In this document: one piece after another, positions 1 through 8,442 of the stretch
Layout: every line of letters begins with the position of its first letter
How positions within the stretch are numbered: the stretch's first letter is position 1
Assembly: GCF_003665435.1 (NCBI RefSeq)
Contig: NZ_CP023407.1
Coordinates: 2,976,001 to 3,040,000, forward strand
Reading direction: 5' to 3'
Length of the DNA stretch: 64,000 nt
From: Streptomyces fungicidicus
GTDB lineage: Bacteria; Actinomycetota; Actinomycetes; Streptomycetales; Streptomycetaceae
Program-made: the position numbers and the translations under genes
The notes under the pieces: model-generated
What the model was told of the DNA's origin: nothing
The model's database searches: none
What the model saw: only the letters and a program-made list of their open reading frames with translations

Positions 1-290
1 GCGCCGCCTGCGGTGCGTGCGTGCTCAAAACCGGCTGCCCCTTCCCGCTGCCCCACCTGGTCCCGCCCGTGCGCCGTACGGTACGTGCTGACAGGGCGGA
101 CGTGGCAACTCTGGCACATCTTGGCAGGCGCCGAAGACGGGGGTCCGCTAGGAGGCGTTCGCCCACCTCACCCCGGAGATGGCCGGTTTCCTCCCGGTGT
201 CACCGATGAGTCGAGGATTGGCACTCTTCGGTGACCCTTGTTCCCGTTTCGCATGACCCGTTCGAGACACGGGCGAGGGGGCGGTGCGGG
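1..290. other. Left-edge region, no supportable gene
   Basis: This stretch lies downstream of the hexosaminidase stop. Short open frames occur on both strands but none has a convincing ribosome site or a recognisable protein. A minus-strand frame opening at 119 stays open to the window edge, but I cannot support it. I see no tRNA or strong hairpin here. Confidence 0.5.
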
Positions 291-1940
291 CTAGGCGCTG
301 GGCGGCGGGCCGTCCAAGGGCCGCCCCAGGACGCCCGGACGGCGCTGCCAGGGCAGCGGCCCGGTGGGCGGCCGGTAGGCGACTCCGAGGGCGTCGAGGC
401 GCCGGTAGTGGGCGGCCATCCGCCGTTCGAAACCGGCGTAGTCCCGGTCGGCGGGGGCGGGCAGATCGCTCCAGGCGACCTCGGCGAGCGCCGCCAGCCG
501 GGGGAAGACCTGGTAGTCCACGCGCCCCTGGTCCTCCATCACCTCGGTCCACACGTTGGCCTGGGTGCCCAGCACCCGTGCGGACTCCTCGGGCGTCAGC
601 TCCTGCGGCACGGGCTCGAACCGGTAGACGTCCTCCAGGGTGCGCACGTAGGCGATGGGCACCGGCTCGTCGGGGCCGGCGTCCTGACGGTAGTCCAGGT
701 AGACCCACTGCTGGGGGCACATGACCACGTCGTGGCCCGCGCGGGCGGCGGCGACGCCGCCGGAGTAGCCGCGCCAGGAGGACACCGCGGCGCCGGGCGC
801 CAGGCCGCCCTCCAGGATCTCGTCCCAGCCGATCAGCCGGCGCCCCCGCTCGGCGAGCCAGGAGTCGAAGTGCCGGATGAACCAGGACTGCAGCGCGTCC
901 TCGTCGGCCAGTCCGAGCTCGCCGATCTGTTTCCGCGCGGCGTCCGACTCGCGCCACTGGTCCTTCGGGCATTCGTCGCCGCCGATGTGCACGAACGGCG
1001 AGAACGGCCCGGCGTCCGCGGGGAACAGTTCCAGGACTTCCTCGAGCACTCCTTCGTAGAAGCGCAGGGTGTCGTCGGTGGGGGCGAGTACGTTCGGATT
1101 GACGCCCCAGGTGTCCCAGACGTTCAGGGAGGCGGTGTCGACGACGTCGGAGTTGCCGAGTTCCGGATACGCGGCGATGGCTGCCTGCGAGTGCCCGGGC
1201 ACGTCGATTTCGGGGACGACGCTGATATGCCGCTCGGCGGCGTAGGCGACGATCTCGCGGATGTCGTCCTGGGTGTAGTGACCGCCGTGCGGCCTGTCGT
1301 CCCACAGCGGTGAGGCGCGGTGGCCGATTTTCGTCCTGGCCCGCCAGGAGCCGGTCCCGGTGAGCTTCGGGTACTTCCGGATCTCGATGCGCCAGCCCTG
1401 GTCGTCCGTCAGATGGAAGTGGAGGACGTTGAGTTTGTGCGCGGCCATCAGATCGAGATAGCGCAGCACGCCTTCCTTGGGCATGAAGTGCCGGGCGACG
1501 TCGAGCATCAGTCCGCGCCAGCGGAAGCGGGGCGCGTCCTCGATCTCGGCTTCCGGCAGCTCCCAGCGGGTGCGTCCGAGGTGCGCCCGCCGGAAGGCGT
1601 CGGGGCCGAGCAGCTGCCGGAGCGTCTGCGCCCCGGCGAAGGCGCCGGCCGGGTCGCCGCCGGTGATCAGCGCCCGGTCGTCACGGACGGCGATGCGGTA
1701 GGCCCCGGGCGGGAGGCCGTCGTCGTGCCGCAGCTCCACGGCGTTGCGCGCGGCCCGGCCGGGCGCGCCCTCCCGCAGGGGCAGTCCGGTGGCCGCCTGG
1801 AGTGTCGTGCGCAGCCAGCGTTCGGCGCTGCCCACACCCGGCCCCGCCGTCAGCGTCGTGTCCTCGTCGAGCACGAAGACCCGCTCACCCCACGTGCTCA
1901 CGCTGAGCGGCGCGGGAATCAGTTCTGTCAGTGAAGTCAC
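291..1940 (-). CDS. Beta-N-acetylhexosaminidase, GH20
   Basis: Releases terminal GlcNAc from chito-oligosaccharides by substrate-assisted catalysis. The 549-residue product has an N-terminal GH20b-like domain (about 10-130) and a GH20 TIM barrel. The signature HIGGDE places the catalytic Asp-Glu pair at 322-323, and other barrel motifs (HLTDDQGW, EIDVPGHS) are present. There is no signal peptide, so the enzyme should be cytoplasmic and act on imported sugars. The ATG lies right after the TGA of the upstream permease gene, so it is the last gene of the ABC-importer operon. The order binding protein-permease-permease-hexosaminidase resembles the dasABC/dasD chitobiose system of Streptomyces (family knowledge). 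Substrate (chitobiose versus longer GlcNAc oligomers) is inferred from context. Confidence 0.93.
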   Translation of the reverse strand: MTSLTELIPAPLSVSTWGERVFVLDEDTTLTAGPGVGSAERWLRTTLQAATGLPLREGAPGRAARNAVELRHDDGLPPGAYRIAVRDDRALITGGDPAGAFAGAQTLRQLLGPDAFRRAHLGRTRWELPEAEIEDAPRFRWRGLMLDVARHFMPKEGVLRYLDLMAAHKLNVLHFHLTDDQGWRIEIRKYPKLTGTGSWRARTKIGHRASPLWDDRPHGGHYTQDDIREIVAYAAERHISVVPEIDVPGHSQAAIAAYPELGNSDVVDTASLNVWDTWGVNPNVLAPTDDTLRFYEGVLEEVLELFPADAGPFSPFVHIGGDECPKDQWRESDAARKQIGELGLADEDALQSWFIRHFDSWLAERGRRLIGWDEILEGGLAPGAAVSSWRGYSGGVAAARAGHDVVMCPQQWVYLDYRQDAGPDEPVPIAYVRTLEDVYRFEPVPQELTPEESARVLGTQANVWTEVMEDQGRVDYQVFPRLAALAEVAWSDLPAPADRDYAGFERRMAAHYRRLDALGVAYRPPTGPLPWQRRPGVLGRPLDGPPPSA

Positions 1941-1941
1941 G

Positions 1942-2820
1942 TCAGTCCTTGACCGCGCCGCCCAGTCCGGAGACCAGGCGCCGCTGCACGAGTACGAAGA
2001 AGACCAGTACCGGAATCGTCATCACCGTGGAAGCGGCCATGACGCCGCCCCAGTCGGGATCGTCGGGTTTGTAGAACACCAGCAGCGCCATCGGCAGGGT
2101 CGACTGCGAGATGTCGCTGATGATGAACGACTTGGCGAACAGGAAGTCGTTCCAGGTGGAGATGAAGGAAAACACGCTCGTGGCCACCAGGCCCGGCAGG
2201 ACGAGCGGGAAAAGGATCTGCCGGAGAAAACGCGCGCGGCTCGCGCCGTCGATGTACGCGGCCTCCTCCAGCGCCTCCGGAACGCCCTTCACGAACCCCC
2301 GGAGCATCCAGATCGCGAACGGCAGGGAGAACGCGATGTGGGGCAGGATCAGCGACCACAGCGTGTTCAACTGGCCGAAGTCCCGCATCATGAAGAACAA
2401 CGGGATGGTGAGCGCCTCCACGGGCACCATCTGGGCCACCAGAAACATGATCAGCAGGGTGGTCCGCAGCCGGAACCGGAATCGGGTCACGGCGGTCGCG
2501 GCGAGAAAGGCGATCAGCGCGGAGGCGATCACCACGGCGACCGCGACGACGACGCTGTTGAGGAAGTACCGGCCGAATTCCTGCTGCCCGAACACCCGCC
2601 GGAACGAGTCCAGCGTGGGCGCGGGCGTCCAGGGGCGCGGCTCGTCCGACTCGATCTCCCCGGCCGGCTTGAAGGCGCTCAGCACCATCCAGTACAGCGG
2701 GAAGGCCACCACGGCGGCGGTCAGCAGCGCCGTCGCCTCGGCCGCCGTGCGCCCCGGCCGCCGGGCGGACCGGCGCACAAGATTCACCAGGGGTTCCCCG
2801 CCCCGGCCCACAAGACTCAC
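1942..2820 (-). CDS. Sugar ABC transporter permease (MalG/DasC-like)
   Basis: Inner-membrane permease of a CUT1-type carbohydrate importer, 292 residues with about six hydrophobic segments. The cytoplasmic EAA loop is visible (EEAAYIDGASRARF) and docks the ATPase in this family. The start chosen is GTG at 2820, which overlaps the TGA of the upstream permease gene in a GTGA arrangement and implies translational coupling. The frame stays open further upstream but that part is the shadow of the neighbouring gene. No ATPase gene is in the operon; in Streptomyces such importers usually borrow the shared ATPase MsiK (established knowledge). Confidence 0.9.
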   Translation of the reverse strand: MSLVGRGGEPLVNLVRRSARRPGRTAAEATALLTAAVVAFPLYWMVLSAFKPAGEIESDEPRPWTPAPTLDSFRRVFGQQEFGRYFLNSVVVAVAVVIASALIAFLAATAVTRFRFRLRTTLLIMFLVAQMVPVEALTIPLFFMMRDFGQLNTLWSLILPHIAFSLPFAIWMLRGFVKGVPEALEEAAYIDGASRARFLRQILFPLVLPGLVATSVFSFISTWNDFLFAKSFIISDISQSTLPMALLVFYKPDDPDWGGVMAASTVMTIPVLVFFVLVQRRLVSGLGGAVKD

Positions 2821-3734
2821 AGTTCCTCCCCCTGGCGGCGCAGCAGCCGCAGATACCCGAGCGTCACGGCGAGCAGGATCAGCAGCATCACCACGCCGAT
2901 CGCCGCGCCGAGGCTGTACTGCGAGGACGCGAACGCCTGCTGGTAGGCGTAAACGTTCAGGACGAGGTTCTGGCCGGCGATGCCGCCGCCGCCCGTCATC
3001 ACGTAGATCTGGGTGAACACCTTGAAGTCCCAGATGACCGACTGGATGGTGACCACCACCAGGATCGGTCGGAGCATCGGCGCGAGCACGGAACGCCAGA
3101 CGCGCCACTGCGAGGCCCCGTCCAGGGAGGCGGCCTCCAGCACCTCGGCCGGCACGGCGCGGATGCCGGCGTAGACCGTCACCATCACGAACGGGAAGGA
3201 GCACCAGACCACTTCGAGCAGCACGAGGAAGAAGGCGCTGAACCTGCCGTACGTCCACGAGTGGTCCCCGAGGCCCAGCACCCGGTTGACGGGGCCGAAG
3301 TCGGCGTCGAAGAGGAACAGCCAGACCGTGGACCCGGTGATCGCCGGGGTCGCCCAGGCGCCGAGCGCGGCCAGCATCAGCGCCAGCCGGGGCACGGCCC
3401 GCACGCGGGTGAGCAGCACGGCGAGCGCGCATCCCACGGCCAGCGTGCAGACCACACAGGCCGCCGCGAACCCGACGGTGGCGAGCAGCACCTGCCAGAA
3501 CTGCTCGTCACGGAAGAGGGCGGCGTAGTTGCCCAGCCCCTCGAACCTGGTCGGCTCACCCCCGCTGACCTGTGCCTGGGTGTAGTGGAACAGCGAGATC
3601 AGCCCGAGCTGGTAGATCGGATACCCGAGCAGCCCCCCGAGCACGACGAGTGCCGGCGCGAGATACAGCCAAGGGGTTCCGGAACGCCGCCGCCAGGGGC
3701 GCGGCGCCGTGCCCGGGTTCATGGGCACCGTCAT
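2817..3734 (-). CDS. Sugar ABC transporter permease (MalF/DasB-like)
   Basis: First permease of the importer, 305 residues with six predicted membrane spans and an EAA-type loop (EVLEAASLDGASQWRV). An N-terminal run of arginines precedes the first span, typical of Streptomyces sugar permeases. The ATG at 3734 overlaps the binding-protein stop (ATGA), and its own stop overlaps the next permease start, so the three transport genes are one coupled operon. It should form the channel with the product of 1942-2820. Confidence 0.9.
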   Translation of the reverse strand: MTVPMNPGTAPRPWRRRSGTPWLYLAPALVVLGGLLGYPIYQLGLISLFHYTQAQVSGGEPTRFEGLGNYAALFRDEQFWQVLLATVGFAAACVVCTLAVGCALAVLLTRVRAVPRLALMLAALGAWATPAITGSTVWLFLFDADFGPVNRVLGLGDHSWTYGRFSAFFLVLLEVVWCSFPFVMVTVYAGIRAVPAEVLEAASLDGASQWRVWRSVLAPMLRPILVVVTIQSVIWDFKVFTQIYVMTGGGGIAGQNLVLNVYAYQQAFASSQYSLGAAIGVVMLLILLAVTLGYLRLLRRQGEEL

Positions 3735-5023
3735 CCGACGGCCCCGAACGCCTCGTCCATCTTCTCCGCCGCGTCCGCCGACGCGGCGGCCACGCTCTTC
3801 CTGCCGGACACGATCTCCTGGAACATCGTCGGCAGCACCAGCGACGAGTCGATCTGCGCCCACGCCGGCGACGCCGGCACGAACTTCGTGTCGGCCGCGA
3901 GCGTTTCGGCGAACGGCTTCACGAAGGGCTCCTTCGCGGCCGCCTGCTCCCGCACGTCGGAGAACGTCGGCAGGAAGCCCATGCCGTCGAAGAGGGCGCC
4001 CTGCGCCTTCTTCGACGCGAGCCGCTTCATCAGGTCGACGGCGAGGGTGCGGTGCGAGGTGGACCTGAGCACGCCGAGGTTGTTCCCGCCGGCGAACGCG
4101 GGGGCGATGGACCCGGCCTCGACCCCCGGCAGCGGCACGACGGCGTACTTGCCCCTGACCTCGCCGGCCTCCACGGCCGCGTGGCTGAAGTCGCCGCCGA
4201 TCGCCATGGCGGCCTTGCCCGAGGCGAAGGCGGTCACGGTGTCGTTGCCGCCCATCCCGGCGCACTTGGCGGCCGGGCAGTTGTCGTCGCCGAAGAGCGA
4301 GGTGTAGGCCTCGATGCCCTTGCGGGCGTCGGCGCTCGCGAGGGCGGAGGCGTACGAACCGCCCTTGCCGGTGGCGAGTTCGCCGCCGTGCGCCCAGATG
4401 AAGGGCATCGCGCCGTAGGTGTAGGCGCCGCCGACCGCGATGCCGTACATCCCGGGTCTGGCGGCGTGGATCTCCTTGGCGGTGGAGATCAGTTCCGCCT
4501 GGGTCCTCGGGACGTCGAGGCCGAGTTCGCGGAAGACGTCGGTGCGGTAGTACAGGGCGCGGACGCCGACGAAGTAGGGGGCTCCGTAGACCTTGCCGTC
4601 GACGGTGACCGACTGGCGGGCGGTCGGGTCGGTGTCCTTGGCCTCGTCCCAGGCGGCGAACTCCTCGGTGACGTCGGCGAGTCCGCCGTCCCGCACGTAG
4701 CCGGCGGTGTCGGTGTTGCCGTACTCGACGAGGTCGGGGGCGGACTTCGGGTCGTTGAAGGCGGCCTTGATGCGCTGGGCGCGGGTCTCGACGGGGATGT
4801 ACTCGACGGTGACGTCGGTGCCCTCGTGCTCCTTCTCGAAGGCGGCGAGGACGGAGTCGACGGCCTTCTCCTTGGGCTTGTTGCCGACCTCCTGGAACAG
4901 CCAGACGCGCAGGGTGCCGGCCTTCTCGTCCTTGTCCGAGGAGGAGTCGCCGGAGGTCTGGGGCGCGCAGGCGGCGGTGGCGAGGACGGCCGCGACGGCG
5001 ACCACTCGGGCGGACAGCTTCAT
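3731..5023 (-). CDS. Sugar ABC transporter substrate-binding lipoprotein
   Basis: Extracellular solute-binding protein (family 1), 430 residues. The N-terminus has a short charged region, a hydrophobic stretch and a cysteine (ATAACAPQ) followed by a Ser/Asp-rich linker. This is a lipoprotein signal, although Thr at -3 is atypical. The mature part carries the usual SBP features (WLFQEVGNKP near the start, GAPYFVGVRALYYR mid-protein). The ATG at 5023 has a GGAG ribosome site and is preferred over upstream in-frame starts that would add an implausible leader. Being first in an operon that ends with a GH20 enzyme suggests GlcNAc oligosaccharides as ligand. A candidate DasR box lies about 95 bp upstream. 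Confidence 0.92.
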   Translation of the reverse strand: MKLSARVVAVAAVLATAACAPQTSGDSSSDKDEKAGTLRVWLFQEVGNKPKEKAVDSVLAAFEKEHEGTDVTVEYIPVETRAQRIKAAFNDPKSAPDLVEYGNTDTAGYVRDGGLADVTEEFAAWDEAKDTDPTARQSVTVDGKVYGAPYFVGVRALYYRTDVFRELGLDVPRTQAELISTAKEIHAARPGMYGIAVGGAYTYGAMPFIWAHGGELATGKGGSYASALASADARKGIEAYTSLFGDDNCPAAKCAGMGGNDTVTAFASGKAAMAIGGDFSHAAVEAGEVRGKYAVVPLPGVEAGSIAPAFAGGNNLGVLRSTSHRTLAVDLMKRLASKKAQGALFDGMGFLPTFSDVREQAAAKEPFVKPFAETLAADTKFVPASPAWAQIDSSLVLPTMFQEIVSGRKSVAAASADAAEKMDEAFGAVG

Positions 5024-5117
5024 GGAGTCGCTCCTCCGAACGCGTTGCAACATACGCAATGGCGGTTTTGCTGTGCACAACACACCGGAGGCTAGGTACT
5101 GAGTGAGCCGTGCCACA

Positions 5118-5133
5118 AGAGGTCTGAACCACT
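5118..5133. promoter_or_regulatory. Candidate DasR-responsive element (dre)
   Basis: AGAGGTCTGAACCACT matches the published dre consensus (ACTGGTCTAGACCACT) at 12 of 16 positions by my count, keeping the GGTCT and ACCACT halves. It lies about 95 bp upstream of the binding-protein gene, a position suited to control of a GlcNAc importer. Inference from sequence only. Confidence 0.5.
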
Positions 5134-5177
5134 TGGTGACCCGCCGACGCACCCCGTGCAACGCGCGGACAGCACAA

Positions 5178-5214
5178 AGGCCCCCGGGGCGCACAAAGCG
5201 CACCCCGGGGGCCT
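5178..5214 (-). terminator. Stem-loop terminator after the DUF3039 gene
   Basis: A GC-rich inverted repeat (AGGCCCCCGGGG arms with a one-base bulge in the lower GCGC part, loop ACAAA) lies 35 bp downstream of the DUF3039 stop. There is no T-run, as is usual in Streptomyces. It also separates that gene from the sugar-operon promoter. Confidence 0.75.
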
Positions 5215-5248
5215 CGGGAAGTCCGGACCGACGGAAGGAGGGGGAAGG

Positions 5249-5536
5249 CTACTTGTCGCCCTTGCCCTTGCCCTTGTCGTCGCCGCCGGCGCCCATGGAC
5301 TCGTAGATCTCCTTGCACATGGGACACACCGGGTACTTCTTCGGGTCGCGGCCGGGCACCCAGACCTTGCCGCACAGCGCCACGACGGGGGTGCCGTCGA
5401 GGGCGCTCGCCATGATCTTGTCCTTCTGGACGTAGTGGGCGTAGCGCTCGTGGTCACCGTCGCCGTGGGAGGTCTGCGGCGTCGGCTCGACGAGGGTCCC
5501 CGTACCAGTCCCGCGCTCGGGCTCAAGAGTGCTCAT
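5249..5536 (-). CDS. DUF3039 family small protein
   Basis: A 95-residue protein of a family conserved in Actinobacteria and without known function. Histidines and cysteines (HERYAHY, ALCGKVW, PVCPMCKE) look like a small zinc site of CxxC type, followed by a Lys/Gly-rich tail (DKGKGKGDK). The ATG at 5536 is chosen; an in-frame TTG three codons upstream is the alternative. It stands alone between two convergent or parallel units and is closed by a strong hairpin. Confidence 0.8.
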   Translation of the reverse strand: MSTLEPERGTGTGTLVEPTPQTSHGDGDHERYAHYVQKDKIMASALDGTPVVALCGKVWVPGRDPKKYPVCPMCKEIYESMGAGGDDKGKGKGDK

Positions 5537-5566
5537 AACAGCCAAGGGTACTGAAGATCACACGCA

Positions 5567-6139
5567 TCAGTTGAGCGAAGGGTCGTCCGGATACGTGGCC
5601 ACCATCGCCAGTTCGCTGCGCTGGCGGCGCAGCACTTCGCGCCAGAGCCGTTCGGGTGACGGGGACGACACGTCGCCGGGCTCGGACTCCACCACGTACC
5701 AGGCGCCGTCCACCAGCTCGTCCTCCAGCTGGCCGGGGCCCCAGCCGGCGTATCCGGCGAAGATCCGCAGCGAGCCGAGCGCCGAGGCGAGCAGCTCGGG
5801 CGGTGCCTCCAGGTCGACGAGGCCGATCGCGCCGTGCACCGGGCGCCAGCCCGGCGGGGCGGCCTCCGCGGTCGTGCCGCCGGGGACGACGGCGACACCG
5901 AGGGCGGAGTCCAGCGACACCGGGCCGCCCTGGAAGACGACGCCGGGCTCGCCGGTGAGGTCCGCCCAGCCCTCGAGGATGTCGCCCACGTCCACCGGCG
6001 TCGGACGGTTGAGGACGACGCCGAGCGAGCCCTCCTCGTCGTGGTCGAGGAGGAGCACCACCGCGCGGTCGAAGTTCGGGTCCGCCAGAGCGGGAGTGGC
6101 CACGAGCAGCCGCCCTGTGAGCGAGGACACCTCGGTCAT
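5567..6139 (-). CDS. YqgE/AlgH family protein (DUF179)
   Basis: A 190-residue member of the YqgE/AlgH family, recognised from LTGRLLVATPAL near the N-terminus, DHDEEGSLGVVLNRP, and the FQGGPV and GYAGWGPGQLE motifs. The biochemical role is unsettled in the family. The start is ambiguous: ATG 6139 (MTEVSS) is preferred because it fits the family N-terminus, while ATG 6148 would add three residues. It is divergent from murA across a 250-bp gap. Confidence 0.88.
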   Translation of the reverse strand: MTEVSSLTGRLLVATPALADPNFDRAVVLLLDHDEEGSLGVVLNRPTPVDVGDILEGWADLTGEPGVVFQGGPVSLDSALGVAVVPGGTTAEAAPPGWRPVHGAIGLVDLEAPPELLASALGSLRIFAGYAGWGPGQLEDELVDGAWYVVESEPGDVSSPSPERLWREVLRRQRSELAMVATYPDDPSLN

Positions 6140-6393
6140 GCCAGACATGATCCCGCATCCCGCTCCCGAGTGGGGAGGCAATGCGGGTACGGGAGTGAAT
6201 GCAGCTCAGGGCGGAGAGGAGCATGCCCGGCGCACGACGGCGGCGGTGACCCCGCGTGCCCGGTCCGGAACCGTTCGTGTTGTGACAGACCCATGACGGT
6301 CCCGGACCCCCCTCGGGCTTACGGAAGGGGGGTCGGGGGCGACTACGCTTTCCCTTCTGGCCCCTGCCCCCTTCCCCACGGAACGCGAGATTC

Positions 6394-7740
6394 ATGACCG
6401 TCAACGGCGCTGATGACGTACTGCTTGTCCACGGCGGGACCCCGCTGGAGGGGGAGATCCGTGTCCGCGGTGCGAAGAACCTGGTACCGAAGGCCATGGT
6501 CGCCGCGCTGCTGGGCAGCGGTCCGAGCCGCCTGCGCAACGTCCCGGACATCCGTGACGTCCGCGTCGTACGGGGCCTGCTGCAACTGCACGGTGTGACG
6601 GTCCGTCCGGGCGAGGAGCCCGGCGAACTCGTGCTCGACCCCACGCACGTGGAGAGCGCCAACGTCGCTGACATCGATGCCCACGCCGGCTCCTCGCGCA
6701 TCCCGATCCTGTTCTGCGGCCCGCTGCTGCACCGGCTCGGGCACGCGTTCATCCCGGGTCTGGGCGGCTGCGACATCGGCGGCCGGCCCATCGACTTCCA
6801 CTTCGACGTGCTGCGGCAGTTCGGCGCGACCATCGAGAAGCGGGCGGACGGCCAGTACCTGGAGGCCCCGCAGCGGCTGCGCGGCACCAAGATCCGGCTG
6901 CCGTACCCGTCCGTCGGCGCGACCGAGCAGGTGCTGCTGACCGCGGTCCTCGCGGAGGGCGTCACCGTACTGTCCAACGCGGCGGTGGAGCCGGAGATCG
7001 AGGACCTGATCTGCGTCCTGCAGAAGATGGGCGCCATCATCGCGATGGACACCGACCGGACGATCCGCATCACCGGTGTGGACAAGCTCGGCGGTTACAC
7101 CCACCGCGCCCTCTCCGACCGTCTGGAGGCCGCCTCCTGGGCGTCGGCCGCGCTGGCGACCGAGGGGAACGTCTACGTCCGCGGCGCGCAGCAGCGCTCG
7201 ATGATGACGTTCCTGAACACCTTCCGGAAGGTGGGCGGCGCCTTCGAGATCGACGACGAGGGCATCCGCTTCTGGCACCCCGGCGGGCAGTTGAAATCCA
7301 TCGCGCTGGAAACGGACGTGCACCCGGGCTTCCAGACGGACTGGCAGCAGCCGCTGGTGGTGGCCCTGACCCAGGCGACGGGCCTGTCCATCGTCCACGA
7401 GACGGTCTACGAGTCCCGGCTCGGATTCACCTCCGCGCTCAACCAGATGGGTGCGCACATCCAGCTGTACCGCGAGTGCCTGGGCGGCTCCGACTGCCGC
7501 TTCGGCCAGCGCAACTTCCTCCACTCGGCGGTCGTGTCGGGCCCGACGAAGCTCCAGGGCGCGGACCTCGTCATCCCCGACCTGCGCGGCGGCTTCTCCT
7601 ACCTGATCGCGGCGCTCGCCGCCCAGGGCACCTCCCGCGTGCACGGCATCGGCCTGATCAACCGCGGCTACGAGAACTTCATGGAGAAGCTCCAGGAACT
7701 CGGCGCGAAGGTGGAACTCCCGGGCAAGGCACTCGGGTAA
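6394..7740 (+). CDS. murA: UDP-GlcNAc 1-carboxyvinyltransferase
   Basis: Catalyses the first committed step of peptidoglycan synthesis, transferring enolpyruvate from PEP to UDP-GlcNAc in the cytoplasm. At 448 residues it is slightly longer than the usual ~420. The GAKN motif puts the substrate-binding lysine at residue 28. GLGGCDIGGRP carries the PEP/fosfomycin-reactive cysteine at 126. GFQTDWQ holds the conserved aspartate, and DLRGGFSYLIAA the conserved arginine. The Cys means fosfomycin sensitivity would be expected (family knowledge). DLRGGFSY in place of the more common DLRAGA suggests the actinobacterial MurA branch; Streptomyces often has two murA copies. A perfect 21-bp hairpin follows. 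Confidence 0.94.
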   Translation: MTVNGADDVLLVHGGTPLEGEIRVRGAKNLVPKAMVAALLGSGPSRLRNVPDIRDVRVVRGLLQLHGVTVRPGEEPGELVLDPTHVESANVADIDAHAGSSRIPILFCGPLLHRLGHAFIPGLGGCDIGGRPIDFHFDVLRQFGATIEKRADGQYLEAPQRLRGTKIRLPYPSVGATEQVLLTAVLAEGVTVLSNAAVEPEIEDLICVLQKMGAIIAMDTDRTIRITGVDKLGGYTHRALSDRLEAASWASAALATEGNVYVRGAQQRSMMTFLNTFRKVGGAFEIDDEGIRFWHPGGQLKSIALETDVHPGFQTDWQQPLVVALTQATGLSIVHETVYESRLGFTSALNQMGAHIQLYRECLGGSDCRFGQRNFLHSAVVSGPTKLQGADLVIPDLRGGFSYLIAALAAQGTSRVHGIGLINRGYENFMEKLQELGAKVELPGKALG

Positions 7741-7761
7741 CCGGAGGCCCCGCCCCGCGTA

Positions 7762-7808
7762 CGCCGATGGGGCGGTCACCCGAATACCGGGTGACCGCCC
7801 CATCGGCG
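7762..7808 (+). terminator. Strong terminator after murA
   Basis: Perfect 21-bp inverted repeat (arms 7762-7782 and 7788-7808) with a five-base AATAC loop, 21 bp after the murA stop. It could terminate transcription in both directions, since the HU gene runs toward it from the right. Confidence 0.9.
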
Positions 7809-7921
7809 TTGTCGGAAGCGCCCGTCAAGAACGCGGGCCTGCGTCGGTCCGCGGCTCCGCCGCTTGGGCGGGGCCGGCCGCGACGCGCCCGCGGTCGCCC
7901 ACGGCGCTCCTCCAGGTCTGG

Positions 7922-8203
7922 CTACTTGCCCTTGGCGGCTTCCTTGAGCTTCGAGCCCGCCGACACCTTCACGCTGTACCCCGCGGGGATCTGGATCGGC
8001 TCACCCGTCTGCGGGTTGCGCGCGGTGCGCGCGGCCCGGTGGGTGCGCTCGAAGGTCAGGAAGCCGGGGATGGTGACCTTCTCGTCGCCCTTGGAGACGA
8101 TGTCGCCGACGACCTCGGCGAACGCGGCCAGCACGGCGTCGGCGTCCTTGCGAGTCACCTCGGCGCGGTCGGCCAGCGCGGCCACCAGCTCACTGCGGTT
8201 CAT
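7922..8203 (-). CDS. HU family nucleoid DNA-binding protein
   Basis: Histone-like HU, 93 residues, the standard length without a lysine-rich tail. It starts MNRSELVAALA and contains the HU core (KVTIPGFLTFERTHRAARTARNP) including the DNA-binding arm with RNPQTGEPIQIP. The ATG at 8203 has a GGGAG ribosome site. It bends and compacts DNA as a dimer. In Streptomyces this position corresponds to HupA rather than the sporulation-specific, tailed HupS (by recall). Confidence 0.93.
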   Translation of the reverse strand: MNRSELVAALADRAEVTRKDADAVLAAFAEVVGDIVSKGDEKVTIPGFLTFERTHRAARTARNPQTGEPIQIPAGYSVKVSAGSKLKEAAKGK

Positions 8204-8442
8204 GTTGTTACTCCCGTGTTCTTCTTGCCGTTGAGGCGTGCATCGCGCCCAGGGACGCATCCTGCCTCTACCTGCGGCGGTAATGCCAATCCGGCACCCG
8301 CAGGAATCGTGGGAACACCCGAGGGAGTCACACGAAGAGCGCCACAGCCCGGCCGCCCACCTTAAGGGCCGCCGGGACCACCGAGTGCCCCGACGCGCCG
8401 GTTCAAACCCGCCGTGGCGATCCTCACAGCCCCGGCCCGCTC

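Noticed and set aside
1..119. Minus-strand frame from ATG 119 open to the left edge
   Set aside because: No ribosome site, no recognisable motif, and only 39 codons visible.
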